Shown: one piece after another, positions 54,134-63,263 of the stretch
Numbering within the stretch: the stretch's first letter is position 1
How the letters are laid out: each line of letters starts with the position of its first letter
Assembly: GCF_003058165.1 (NCBI RefSeq)
Contig: NZ_QBUC01000001.1
Coordinates: forward strand, 1 to 64,000
DNA from: Paenisporosarcina sp. OV554
GTDB taxonomy: Bacteria > Bacillota > Bacilli > Bacillales_A > Planococcaceae
Length of the DNA stretch: 64,000 nucleotides
Direction of reading: 5' to 3'
Position numbers and translations under genes: made by a program
Notes under the pieces: generated by a model
Told to the model about the DNA's origin: nothing
What the model saw: only the letters and a program-made list of their open reading frames with translations
Database searches by the model: none

Positions 54134-54808
54134 ATGACGAAAATTGTAATCATTGACGACCACCAATTATTCCGTGAAGGTGTTAAACGAATATTAGATT
54201 TTGAAGATTCATTTGATGTAATTGCTGAAGGCGATGACGGAAGCGATGCATTAAGTTTATATGAACAATATGTACCAGAAGTAATTTTAATGGACATTAA
54301 CATGCCACGTAAAAATGGTGTTGAAGCAACTGGTGAATTAATGGCGAAATATCCTGACGCGAAAGTCATCATGTTATCTATTCATGACGACGAATCGTAT
54401 GTCATGCATGCCTTAAAAACTGGTGCACTTGGCTACATGTTAAAAGAAATGGATGCAGATGCAATTATCCAAGCAATTAAAGTTGTTGCAGCTGGAGGAT
54501 CTTATTTACATCCTAAAGTAACGCGTAATTTAGTGTCGGAATTCCGTCGCCTAAGTGAGCGCGAAAACAAAGGAACATTCCACCAATCGGAAATTCGTCG
54601 TCCTTTCCACTTACTAACTAAACGCGAATGTGAAGTATTACAGTTATTAACTGATGGACAAAGTAACCGCATGATTGGAGAAACATTGTTCATCTCTGAA
54701 AAAACCGTTAAAAACCACGTATCAAGCATTCTTCAAAAAATGAACGTAAACGATCGTACACAAGCCGTAGTTACAGCTATCAAAAATGGTTGGGTAGAAG
54801 TACGTTAA
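54134..54808 (+). CDS. degU: two-component response regulator DegU
   Basis: Response regulator of 224 residues: receiver domain (1-120) with [16 protein letters not shown] and phosphorylated Asp in ILMDINMP, and a LuxR/NarL-type helix-turn-helix (about 160-222; [18 protein letters not shown] and [17 protein letters not shown]). It controls degradative enzymes, motility and competence; in B. subtilis it helps ComK bind its own promoter. Two in-frame ATGs lie close together: 54128 is 3 nt from AGGAGG, 54134 is 9 nt away and is chosen, though 54128 would number the Asp as 56, as in B. subtilis. Confidence 0.95.
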   Translation: MTKIVIIDDHQLFREGVKRILDFEDSFDVIAEGDDGSDALSLYEQYVPEVILMDINMPRKNGVEATGELMAKYPDAKVIMLSIHDDESYVMHALKTGALGYMLKEMDADAIIQAIKVVAAGGSYLHPKVTRNLVSEFRRLSERENKGTFHQSEIRRPFHLLTKRECEVLQLLTDGQSNRMIGETLFISEKTVKNHVSSILQKMNVNDRTQAVVTAIKNGWVEVR

Positions 54809-54819
54809 TTAACATTACT

Positions 54820-54852
54820 AACCCCCACAAGCTCTTGCTTGTGGGGGTTTTT
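54820..54852 (+). terminator. terminator of degSU
   Basis: A 13-bp stem AACCCCCACAAGC/GCTTGTGGGGGTT, loop TCTT, T-run. Confidence 0.93.
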
Positions 54853-54867
54853 GTGAGTGTGAGTCGC

Positions 54868-54906
54868 TCCAGGTTGACGAAGTGAGTCTCCAGGTTGTAC
54901 AAAATG
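54868..54906. repeat. 21-bp repeat array, variant B2 (two units)
   Basis: Cores CAGGTTGACGAAGTGA and CAGGTTGTACAAAATGAC start 21 bp apart (AGGTTG at 54871 and 54892). Nearly identical to 16731-16770, 38 kb away in the glucan importer operon. It follows the degU terminator directly. Confidence 0.75.
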
Positions 54907-55091
54907 ACTCAATCCCCTAAAAGATGTTTCGTCAAACAGCAATTCGTCCACTCGGTTTTTAACACCAAACCTTTACGTTTTCTATGGAACTTTCACAATT
55001 GGACTAACGTCTATTGTGTAGAAGGCTATTATTTATTGTCAGGATTTAATTTTTATGTCAAAATAAAAGCCGAGTAGGAGGGACGAGCTTA

Positions 55092-55670
55092 ATGAAATTT
55101 AAATATATAGTACTACTTGTTATTCTTTCGATATTTCTTTCGGCATGTTCGAGCGAAGAGAATCGTAAAGGAGCTGGGTCAGTATCTGATGGTGAATCGT
55201 CTGGTGAAAATAGTCCATTAGAACATAGTGTGAAAGACCAAGAAGAGAATGATGTTGGTTTTGAAATGGTTGGTACCAATGTTGATGAAGCTCAAAATAT
55301 ACCAGCAGATGAGAAAAAGGCGTTGCTAGAAGCTTTCGGGACATATATTAGTTCTTTCAATGAAGAAGATCTAGAGAAATATATGACTGTAATTGCTAAA
55401 GAGCCTGAAGGATTTGATTACCTGGAAGAAGAAGTGACTGTAAAAGAAACGTTTGCTCAATATGAAGTGAACCGGAAGGCTGAAGATGTGACGGTTATTA
55501 AATATAATAAAAACCAAGCACAAGTTTTCGCTTCACTTTCTATATCTCTTAAACAAGAGACAACAGGAGCAAAACTTGATCGAACTGGAAGACAAGTCAC
55601 AGTATTTGCAAAAGAAGATGGCGAATGGCGTGTAACGAGCGTTTATTTCATCGGAGATGTAGCAGAATAA
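55092..55670 (+). CDS. lipoprotein of unknown function
   Basis: Lipoprotein of 192 residues: signal peptide with lipobox LSAC (Cys about 19), an acidic Ser/Gly-rich linker (20-60) and a C-terminal domain (about 75-190) with an alpha+beta pattern ending WRVTSVYFIGD, reminiscent of NTF2-like/SnoaL folds. GTAGGAGGGACGAGC precedes the ATG. It occupies the place of yviA/degV between degU and comFA in B. subtilis. It has its own terminator, so it is probably not part of the comF operon. Confidence 0.7.
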   Translation: MKFKYIVLLVILSIFLSACSSEENRKGAGSVSDGESSGENSPLEHSVKDQEENDVGFEMVGTNVDEAQNIPADEKKALLEAFGTYISSFNEEDLEKYMTVIAKEPEGFDYLEEEVTVKETFAQYEVNRKAEDVTVIKYNKNQAQVFASLSISLKQETTGAKLDRTGRQVTVFAKEDGEWRVTSVYFIGDVAE

Positions 55671-55677
55671 ATAGTGG

Positions 55678-55706
55678 AAAACCTCGCATACAAGCGAGGT
55701 TTTTTT
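55678..55706 (+). terminator. terminator of the lipoprotein gene
   Basis: A 10-bp stem AAAACCTCGC/GCGAGGTTTT, 6-nt loop, T-run. Confidence 0.92.
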
Positions 55707-55788
55707 ATATGTCACTCTGGCGCTTTACACAATACTTGAGTAAAATAAATAAATAGGAATGAGTACAATCCGAAATGGAGGAATGCTC

Positions 55789-57141
55789 ATGAAAGAAGTG
55801 CAAGCATTTTTAACTGGTCGTATTTGGTTGAAGGAACAAACCCCCTTTCCTTTACCAGTAATCGAAGAATTTATTCGAAAAGGATTTATTTCCCCCCACA
55901 CAGGCATTCAGTCTAATCAAAATTCCAGTAGTAAAAAAACGAAAAGTTCAAATTGTCGACGGTGCGGCAATAAGCAATTGACCGCATTTCAATGTGCAAA
56001 ATGTAATGGTACTTGTTTGTATTGTAGACAGTGTATTCAGATGGGAAGAATAAGTAGCTGTAGCGAGTTAATTACATGGTCCGGGCCGTCCAAAGTCCAT
56101 GAGGTAAATCACTGTTTTACATGGTCGGGAACCTTAACTTCACTACAAGCAAAAGCTTCAAACGAATTACTTATTAGCGTTCAACGAAATCAGAGTCATT
56201 TAATTTACGCTGTTTGTGGAGCTGGTAAAACAGAATTACTTTATCCTTCAATATTTGATGCACTGCAACGAGGGCTCCGTGTGTGCGTTGCGACGCCTAG
56301 AACAGATGTAGTATTGGAACTTGCCCCAAGGTTTCAGCAAGTTTTCCCGCAAACTATAATTCATGCTTTGTATGGTGGATCTCCAGATTATTCGGATTTT
56401 GCCCAATTGATTCTTGCAACAACACATCAATTATTGCGTTTTGAGAAAGCGTTTGATGTCGTGTTCGTGGATGAAGCAGATGCTTTTCCTTATACAGTGG
56501 ACAAGTCCCTACAATTTGCTGTTCAAAAAGCAAAAAAGAAAAGTGCCGCTGTTCATACCATAACCGCTACTCCTTCTGATGAGCTATTAAGTCAAGCGGA
56601 TAATATTTCGCTTATTTCACAGCGTTTTCACGGGTTTCCATTGCCTGTTCCAAGGTTTGTTGGGTTATGGAACTATAAGAAGCATATGTATAAAGACCAA
56701 CTTCCTCAGAAGTTAGCTAATTGGACACAACAATGTCTTCAAAATGATCAACCATTTTTAATTTTTTTCCCGACGATTGATTTAATGAAGTGCGCATTAC
56801 CCTTATTTCAGCAAATTCATGTAGACATCTCAGCAGTTCATGCGGAGGATCCTGAAAGGAAAGAAAAGGTTCTAAAATTACGCCGAAAAAAAGTATGTGG
56901 TTTACTTACTACGACCATACTTGAACGAGGGATTACTATTCCAAATGTCCAAGTAGCTGTTGTAGGAGCAGATGAAAAGATTTTTACTAGTAGCGCTTTA
57001 ATCCAAATTAGTGGGCGTGTGGGTCGATCAGTAGATTTTCCGAGTGGAGATTTAGTGTTTTTTCATCATGGAATTTCTCTAGAAATGGATAAGGCAAAAG
57101 CAACAATTATAGAGCATAATACGAATCGGGAAGTATTATGA
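55789..57141 (+). CDS. comFA: competence DNA helicase/translocase ComFA
   Basis: Superfamily 2 ATPase of 450 residues driving single-stranded DNA import at the inner membrane. An N-terminal zinc finger with four CxxC pairs (CRRCGNKQ, CAKCNGTCLYCRQC; about 50-90) is followed by the helicase core: Walker A VCGAGKTE, DEAD-box variant VDEADAF, ITATPS motif III and ISGRVGR motif VI. The ATG at 55789 is chosen, with GGAGG 7 nt upstream. It overlaps comFC by 4 bp. Its promoter should respond to ComK. Confidence 0.93.
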   Translation: MKEVQAFLTGRIWLKEQTPFPLPVIEEFIRKGFISPHTGIQSNQNSSSKKTKSSNCRRCGNKQLTAFQCAKCNGTCLYCRQCIQMGRISSCSELITWSGPSKVHEVNHCFTWSGTLTSLQAKASNELLISVQRNQSHLIYAVCGAGKTELLYPSIFDALQRGLRVCVATPRTDVVLELAPRFQQVFPQTIIHALYGGSPDYSDFAQLILATTHQLLRFEKAFDVVFVDEADAFPYTVDKSLQFAVQKAKKKSAAVHTITATPSDELLSQADNISLISQRFHGFPLPVPRFVGLWNYKKHMYKDQLPQKLANWTQQCLQNDQPFLIFFPTIDLMKCALPLFQQIHVDISAVHAEDPERKEKVLKLRRKKVCGLLTTTILERGITIPNVQVAVVGADEKIFTSSALIQISGRVGRSVDFPSGDLVFFHHGISLEMDKAKATIIEHNTNREVL

Positions 57142-57758
57142 AGTGCTTGATTTGTTCTTCTTCATTTTTAGAAATCGCATCATGGCGAAAACTACTCTTT
57201 ATTAAATCATCACAATTAGTTTGCGAAAAATGTTTAAATAAATTCGAAAAAGCTGAAGAAAAAGATTGTAGGAACGAATGGATCGGTACCCATTATGAAG
57301 GTGCCCTTGATTCCGTTAATTCCATATACAACTACAATGACTGGATGAAACACGTTTATCAGCAGTATAAATTTCAATTAGACGTGGAACTCGCAAACAT
57401 ATTTACATCGGATTTTCTGCCATTACTTAAAGTTAAAGCGAAAATTGTTCCTATTCCTCTTCATCCGGACATGTTACTCGCACGGACTTTTTCCCAAGTT
57501 GATGAATTACTAAATGCTGCAAATGTTCCTTTTCATCATGTCTTGTCCAAAACATTAAATCACTCGCAAGTCGGAAAATCGAAAAAAGAACGAATCTCTA
57601 CAGAATTAATTTTCACGGTTACGAAGGATGTTCAAAATCAAAACATTTTATTAGTCGATGATTTGTATACAACCGGCACTACATTGCACCATGCGGCCTA
57701 TGTTTTAAAAAAAGCAGGAGCTAATACGGTTGATGCTTTGACGCTAATCCGCGCATGA
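57138..57758 (+). CDS. comFC: competence phosphoribosyltransferase-like protein ComFC
   Basis: Protein of 206 residues: an N-terminal zinc ribbon (MKCLICSSSF with CEKC) and a C-terminal phosphoribosyltransferase fold (ILLVDDLYTTGTTLHHA). ComFC is needed for transformation and works with ComFA; its enzymatic activity is unclear. It starts inside comFA (ATGA). comFB, present between comFA and comFC in B. subtilis, is absent here. Confidence 0.93.
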   Translation: MKCLICSSSFLEIASWRKLLFIKSSQLVCEKCLNKFEKAEEKDCRNEWIGTHYEGALDSVNSIYNYNDWMKHVYQQYKFQLDVELANIFTSDFLPLLKVKAKIVPIPLHPDMLLARTFSQVDELLNAANVPFHHVLSKTLNHSQVGKSKKERISTELIFTVTKDVQNQNILLVDDLYTTGTTLHHAAYVLKKAGANTVDALTLIRA

Positions 57759-57806
57759 AAAATTAATGGAAATGACTTCATTCGACAAATTACTAATTTA
57801 TTTTTG

Positions 57807-57843
57807 GTTTGTTGAAGGAGTTATTAGGGGATAAGTAGAATAA
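57807..57843 (+). promoter_or_regulatory. overlapping SigH and SigB-like promoters of hpf
   Basis: SigH: GAAGGAGTT (57814-57822), 12-bp gap, GTAGAATAA (57835-57843), matching the RnAGGAwWW/RnnGAATww consensus in the sequence seen. SigB-like: GTTTGT (57807-57812), 14-bp gap, GGGGAT (57827-57832), a weaker match. B. subtilis hpf (yvyD) is known to be driven by both sigma factors. Confidence 0.65.
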
Positions 57844-57877
57844 GGTTAACATAGCCTTAATTAAAGGAGGAGTTTAC

Positions 57878-58438
57878 ATGTTAAATTATAATATCCGCGG
57901 TGAAAACGTTGAGGTAACTCCTGCGATTCGCGAACACGTTGAAAGCAAAATCAATAAAGTTGAACGCTATTTCAACGAAGAAATTCAAGCGAACGCAAAT
58001 GTCAATTTAAAGGTATATAACGACAGTCAAACGAAAGTCGAAGTTACGATTCCAATGAAGAATTTAACGCTTCGTGCTGAAGAAAGACATAATGATATGT
58101 ATGCAGCAGTCGACTTAATCGTCGATAAATTAGAGCGTCAAATTCGTAAATATAAAACTAAAGTAAATCGTAAGTTCCGTGAACGAGAAGGTGTTGGCGC
58201 ATATTTTGCTAACGTGCAATCACCAGAACAAGCAACCCATCAAGAAGATAGTGAAGAAGATATCCATATTGTTCGTACAAAACAATTTGAATTGAAACCA
58301 ATGGATCAAGAAGAAGCCGTTTTACAAATGGATATGCTTGGACATAATTTCTTCGTATTCACAGATTCTGAATCAGATGGAACACATATTGTCTATAAAC
58401 GTAAAGATGGTAAGTACGGATTAATCGAAACTAACTAA
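57878..58438 (+). CDS. hpf: long-form ribosome hibernation promoting factor
   Basis: Protein of 186 residues. The N-terminal S30AE domain (about 1-100: MLNYNIRGENVEVTPAIREH and RAEERHNDMYAAVDLIVDKL) binds the decoding region of the 30S subunit; a linker leads to the C-terminal dimerisation domain (about 128-183: RTKQFELKPMDQEEAVLQM and FFVFTDSES). Long Hpf forms inactive 100S ribosomes in stationary phase. AAAGGAGG precedes the ATG. The promoter elements just upstream suggest induction on entry into stationary phase and stress. Confidence 0.95.
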   Translation: MLNYNIRGENVEVTPAIREHVESKINKVERYFNEEIQANANVNLKVYNDSQTKVEVTIPMKNLTLRAEERHNDMYAAVDLIVDKLERQIRKYKTKVNRKFREREGVGAYFANVQSPEQATHQEDSEEDIHIVRTKQFELKPMDQEEAVLQMDMLGHNFFVFTDSESDGTHIVYKRKDGKYGLIETN

Positions 58439-58451
58439 ATGAAAAGCGTGT

Positions 58452-58486
58452 AAAGAAAGCCCATATTCGTGGGCTTTCTTTTTTTG
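58452..58486 (+). terminator. terminator of hpf
   Basis: A 12-bp stem AAAGAAAGCCCA/TGGGCTTTCTTT, loop of six, T-run. Confidence 0.92.
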
Positions 58487-58604
58487 TCTTTATTGAAAAA
58501 CCTACTTTTTTATTTGTCGAATGAGGAGGAATTGAGTCGATTAAAGCGAATATTAAAACAGTAGATAGAATACATAATTCCGTTTCAAAAGGGGAGGGAA
58601 TTAT

Positions 58605-60656
58605 TTGATTAGCATACGGCTATGGGACAAATTTGGGTTACGAGGCAAGGTGTTATTCGCAATGAGTGCCGTTGTCATTTCAATTCTGTTTATAATAGCT
58701 GCCTTTTCATACAATTATTCGAAAAAATTATTTGAGGGACATATAAAAGAAGAACTGGAGATGAAAAATGAAGTTGTTGCACAGGAAATTAATACTTTGT
58801 TAAAAAGTAAAAGAGGAATTGCAGAGCAACTTGGTGAATTAGAAGAATTAGATATGCAATTAGAAACCATACCTCAATTAATTGCGTCCTATGAAATTAA
58901 CAATAACAAATATGTTTTGTTAACTGAGCAAGGTCAAATTTTATTTGATGATGACAATATGTGGCCTGAATTAAAAAAGCTCAATATCTCCGATGATGTT
59001 GTTACCTTAGTTAACACATCTCAAGGCAACGTATATGTTGAAGTCCGAGAAATTAAAGGGACAGGTTGGCAAATGGTGAGTTATATACCCGCCATTAATG
59101 TTACTCACCCACTTCAAAATTATGCCAAGACTATTGGGTTGTCATGGATTATTGCAGCTGTTTTAATATTAATCATTTTGTCCATAATCTTGCGTAGTAT
59201 GTTAAAAGATTTACCCATAATAGTGAAACATGTTCGCCAAATGGAACAAGGAAACTTAGGTTCGAATATGAATATTAATCGTAATGATGAGATTGGGGAA
59301 ATTGCACAATCAATTGAGCAGATGGGGGAATTGTTAAATATACAAGTTCAAGAAATGGATTTCCAAGCTCGTTTTGATTCTTTAACAAGTTTACCAAACC
59401 GTTCATCAGTTCGACGTCAACTGGCAAAATGGATCGAGGATATACGAAATACTCCCCAAATGATTGCCGTTACTTTCTTAGATTTAGATCACTTTAAACA
59501 AATTAACGATTCGAAAGGTCACTCATACGGTGATGATCTTTTAATTCAAGTGGCAGAACGCATTCAACAATTATTACCTAAGCATAGTTATTTTGGTCGA
59601 TTTGGTGGAGACGAGTTTATAATACTCTTGCATACGGAAAGAGAACATTTCCCTTTTATTCGAACGACACTGAATAATATACATGATGCATTTTCAAAAG
59701 CATTTTACTTAAATAAACAAGCTGTATTCGTAACACCTTCTATGGGGGTTTCCCTTTATCCGACAGATGCAGACGCATGTGAACAACTATTCGTAAACGC
59801 TGACACAGCTCTATATAAAGCGAAAGAGGCTGGCAGAAATAGAATTCTTTATTTTAATTATGAAATGAAAGAAGAGTTTGAAAAACAACATATGTTGGAA
59901 CAAGGATTGCGTGAAGCTATTAAATTCAATCACTTTACGCTGGTTTATCAGCCACAATTCAATTTAAAAACAAATAGGACAGAAAGTTTGGAAGCGTTGC
60001 TACGCTGGCGTCATCCTGAATGGGGAATGATCTCTCCGGCAGAATTTATTCCTGTAGCCGAGAAATCAGGTAATATCTTAGTAATTGGTGATTGGGTGCT
60101 CGAAATGGCAATTCGGGAAATTAAAGAAATTCATCATCAATATCCATATGTTTCATCCATAGCAATAAATGTTAGCGCATTACAACTAAAAGAGATAGAC
60201 TTCATTCACAGGCTAAAAACACTTTTGAGAAAGTATCAAGTAAATCCAAGTCTAATTGAAATTGAAATTACCGAGTCAATGTTTATAGATAGCGGAGAAG
60301 AAGTGCTACAAACTCTTCAAAAGATCCGAAAAATGGGTATCTCAATTGCCCTAGATGATTTTGGAACAGGTTATTCTTCATTAAATTATTTACGAATATT
60401 ACCGATCAATCGAGTGAAAATTGATCAAAGTTTTGTTCAACAAATGGAAAATGACGTCAGAGTGCAAGCAATTGTTAAATCGGTCATAGACCTATCACAC
60501 AATTTAGGATTTAATATTGTTGCAGAAGGGGTTGAAACAGTTAAACAACTGGAGCTCCTAATAGCAATGGAAACAGATATAATTCAAGGTTTTTACTACA
60601 GTAAACCACTTAATAAAGGGCAATTGCATACATTCTTAGATAACGACGTCACTTGA
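58605..60656 (+). CDS. GGDEF-EAL dual-domain cyclic di-GMP enzyme
   Basis: Membrane protein of 683 residues: membrane segment (about 13-38), extracytoplasmic sensor (about 40-175), second membrane segment (about 178-197), HAMP (about 198-250), GGDEF domain with intact GGDEF (334-338) and EAL domain with intact EALLRW (463-468), ITESMF, DDFGTGYSSL and EGVET. Both cyclic di-GMP synthesis and breakdown motifs are preserved, so the net activity cannot be predicted. Start is TTG with GGGGAGGG 6 nt upstream. It sits alone between hpf and secA, not a conserved location in B. subtilis. Confidence 0.9.
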   Translation: MISIRLWDKFGLRGKVLFAMSAVVISILFIIAAFSYNYSKKLFEGHIKEELEMKNEVVAQEINTLLKSKRGIAEQLGELEELDMQLETIPQLIASYEINNNKYVLLTEQGQILFDDDNMWPELKKLNISDDVVTLVNTSQGNVYVEVREIKGTGWQMVSYIPAINVTHPLQNYAKTIGLSWIIAAVLILIILSIILRSMLKDLPIIVKHVRQMEQGNLGSNMNINRNDEIGEIAQSIEQMGELLNIQVQEMDFQARFDSLTSLPNRSSVRRQLAKWIEDIRNTPQMIAVTFLDLDHFKQINDSKGHSYGDDLLIQVAERIQQLLPKHSYFGRFGGDEFIILLHTEREHFPFIRTTLNNIHDAFSKAFYLNKQAVFVTPSMGVSLYPTDADACEQLFVNADTALYKAKEAGRNRILYFNYEMKEEFEKQHMLEQGLREAIKFNHFTLVYQPQFNLKTNRTESLEALLRWRHPEWGMISPAEFIPVAEKSGNILVIGDWVLEMAIREIKEIHHQYPYVSSIAINVSALQLKEIDFIHRLKTLLRKYQVNPSLIEIEITESMFIDSGEEVLQTLQKIRKMGISIALDDFGTGYSSLNYLRILPINRVKIDQSFVQQMENDVRVQAIVKSVIDLSHNLGFNIVAEGVETVKQLELLIAMETDIIQGFYYSKPLNKGQLHTFLDNDVT

Positions 60657-60734
60657 TTTGTACAAGTCCGTTATTTGCACCCCTTTAGTAGCAGTGTTAA
60701 AATAAACCTTAGACTAAATGGGAAGTGAATTTAA

Positions 60735-63245
60735 ATGCTTGGAGTATTAAATAAAGTATTTGACTTAAATAAGCGGGATTTAAAAAGATTAGAAAAAATT
60801 ACTGATCAAGTTGAAGCGTTAGCACAACAAACAGAAGCTTTAACTGATGATCAATTACGTGCAAAAACAGATGAATTTAAACAACACTATGCTAGTGGGA
60901 CTGTATTAGAAGATTTACAAGTTGAAGCGTTTGCAGTTGTAAGAGAAGCGGCAAGACGTGTATTCGGAATGTATCCTTTCCGTGTTCAAATTATGGGGGC
61001 TGCAGCACTTCATGAAGGAAATATTGCTGAAATGAAAACTGGTGAAGGTAAAACATTAACATCTACAATGCCAGTTTATTTGAATGCAATTACTGGTAAA
61101 GGCGTTCATGTAGTGACGGTCAATGAGTATTTAGCGAGTCGTGATGCTGAAGAAATGGGTAAATTGTATAATTTCTTAGGCTTAACTGTCGGTTTGAATT
61201 TAAATAGTTTGAATAAAGACGAAAAACGTGATGCATACGCTGCGGATATTACCTATACGACAAACAACGAATTAGGTTTCGATTATTTGCGCGATAATAT
61301 GGTGTTATATAAAGAGGAGCATGTTCAACGACCACTTTACTTTGCAGTAATCGATGAAGTTGACTCAATCTTAATTGATGAAGCACGTACGCCGTTGATC
61401 ATTTCTGGAAATGCTGCTAAATCTGCTCAACTTTATCAGCAGTCAAATGCACTTGTGAAAGTACTTCGTAAAGAAGAAGACTATTCATACGATGAATCGA
61501 CTAAAGGCGTAGTTTTAACTGAAGCTGGAATTGAAAGAGTTGAAAAAGCGTTTGGCATTGATAACTTATTTGATTTAACACATGTCCGTTTAAACCACGC
61601 GATCAACCAATCATTAAAAGCACATGCGAGTATGCATAATGATGTGGACTATGTGGTTCAAGATGGGGATGTCGTGATCGTTGACTCCTTCACTGGTCGC
61701 TTAATGAAAGGTCGTCGCTACTCTGATGGACTTCACCAAGCCATTGAAGCAAAAGAGGGTCTTGAGATTCAAAATGAATCTATGACCATGGCTACTATCA
61801 CGTTCCAAAATTACTTCAGAATGTACGAAAAACTTTCGGGTATGACGGGTACTGCAAAAACGGAAGAAGAAGAATTCCGAAACATTTACAATATGAATGT
61901 TATCAGCATTCCAACAAACCGTGTAATTGGTCGGGATGATCGTGCAGACTTAATCTATGCTTCCATGGAAGGGAAATATAAAGCAGTTGCGGCTGATATT
62001 GCTGAGCGGAACAAAGCAGGTCAACCTGTTCTTGTTGGAACTGTTGCGATTGAAACTTCCGAAATCATTTCAAACTTATTAAAAAAACACGGTATTCAAC
62101 ATAATGTATTAAATGCTAAAAATCATGAACACGAAGCCGAAATTATCGCGACAGCTGGTCACAAAGGTTCAGTTACTATTGCGACGAACATGGCTGGTCG
62201 TGGTACTGACATTAAACTTGGCGAAGGTGTTGTTGAAGTTGGCGGTTTAGCCGTTATTGGTACTGAACGTCATGAGTCACGCCGTATTGATAATCAGCTT
62301 CGAGGTCGTTCTGGACGTCAAGGGGATCCAGGTATCACGCAATTCTACTTATCAATGGAAGATGATTTAATGCGTCGTTTTGGTTCTGATAATATGCGTG
62401 CCATGATGGCTCGTCTTGGAATGGACGATACTCAACCAATTCAATCTAAAATGGTTACAAAAGCAGTTGAATCTGCTCAAAAACGTGTGGAAGGTAATAA
62501 CTTCGATGCACGTAAACGTTTGTTACAATACGATGATGTTTTACGTCAACAACGTGAAATTATTTATAAAGAACGTTTAGAAGTGTTAGAGACAGACAAT
62601 ATGCGTGGTCTTGTAGAAACGATGATAAATGATGTAATTGAACGCACAGTTACTTCACACACATCATCCGATAAACAAGCTGAGTGGAACTATAAAGGAC
62701 TTGAAGATACGATTCATGCGAATTTATTATCCGAAGGTGCGGTATCACGAGATCAATTAGAAGGTAAATCGTCTGAAGAAATAACTGAATATGTTAAGAC
62801 ACTAGTATACAAACACTATGATGAAAAAGAAGAAGAAATGTCTTCAGAACGTATGCGAGAATTTGAAAAAGTTGTGTTACTACGTTCTATTGACTCGAAA
62901 TGGATTGACCATATCGATGCAATGGACCAATTACGACAAGGAATTCACTTACGTGCATATGGACAAATTGATCCACTTCGTGAATATCAAAACGAAGGAT
63001 TTGCAATGTTTGAATCAATGGTCGAATCTGTCCAAGAAGATGTAGCGAAATATGCAATGAAGGCAGAAATACGCAACAACCTTCAACGTGAAGAAGTTGC
63101 AAAAGGTCAAGCTGTTAACCCGAAAGAAGAGGGTGGGCCTGTTAAGAAAAAACCAGTACGAGCAGAGGCTTCAGTTGGACGAAATGAAATATGTCCATGT
63201 GGCAGTGGTAAGAAATTCAAAAATTGCCACGGTGCTGTTGAATGA
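60735..63245 (+). CDS. secA: preprotein translocase ATPase SecA
   Basis: Motor ATPase of 836 residues that pushes unfolded preproteins through SecYEG. Nucleotide-binding domain 1 with MKTGEGKT, the preprotein cross-linking domain (about 225-370), NBD2 with [14 protein letters not shown] and [13 protein letters not shown], helical scaffold, and a C-terminal zinc-binding tail [14 protein letters not shown] that binds SecB-like partners or lipid. GGAAGTG precedes the ATG. prfB follows 18 bp after the stop, as in B. subtilis. Confidence 0.97.
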   Translation: MLGVLNKVFDLNKRDLKRLEKITDQVEALAQQTEALTDDQLRAKTDEFKQHYASGTVLEDLQVEAFAVVREAARRVFGMYPFRVQIMGAAALHEGNIAEMKTGEGKTLTSTMPVYLNAITGKGVHVVTVNEYLASRDAEEMGKLYNFLGLTVGLNLNSLNKDEKRDAYAADITYTTNNELGFDYLRDNMVLYKEEHVQRPLYFAVIDEVDSILIDEARTPLIISGNAAKSAQLYQQSNALVKVLRKEEDYSYDESTKGVVLTEAGIERVEKAFGIDNLFDLTHVRLNHAINQSLKAHASMHNDVDYVVQDGDVVIVDSFTGRLMKGRRYSDGLHQAIEAKEGLEIQNESMTMATITFQNYFRMYEKLSGMTGTAKTEEEEFRNIYNMNVISIPTNRVIGRDDRADLIYASMEGKYKAVAADIAERNKAGQPVLVGTVAIETSEIISNLLKKHGIQHNVLNAKNHEHEAEIIATAGHKGSVTIATNMAGRGTDIKLGEGVVEVGGLAVIGTERHESRRIDNQLRGRSGRQGDPGITQFYLSMEDDLMRRFGSDNMRAMMARLGMDDTQPIQSKMVTKAVESAQKRVEGNNFDARKRLLQYDDVLRQQREIIYKERLEVLETDNMRGLVETMINDVIERTVTSHTSSDKQAEWNYKGLEDTIHANLLSEGAVSRDQLEGKSSEEITEYVKTLVYKHYDEKEEEMSSERMREFEKVVLLRSIDSKWIDHIDAMDQLRQGIHLRAYGQIDPLREYQNEGFAMFESMVESVQEDVAKYAMKAEIRNNLQREEVAKGQAVNPKEEGGPVKKKPVRAEASVGRNEICPCGSGKKFKNCHGAVE

Positions 63246-63263
63246 TAACGGAGGAATTTAGCA

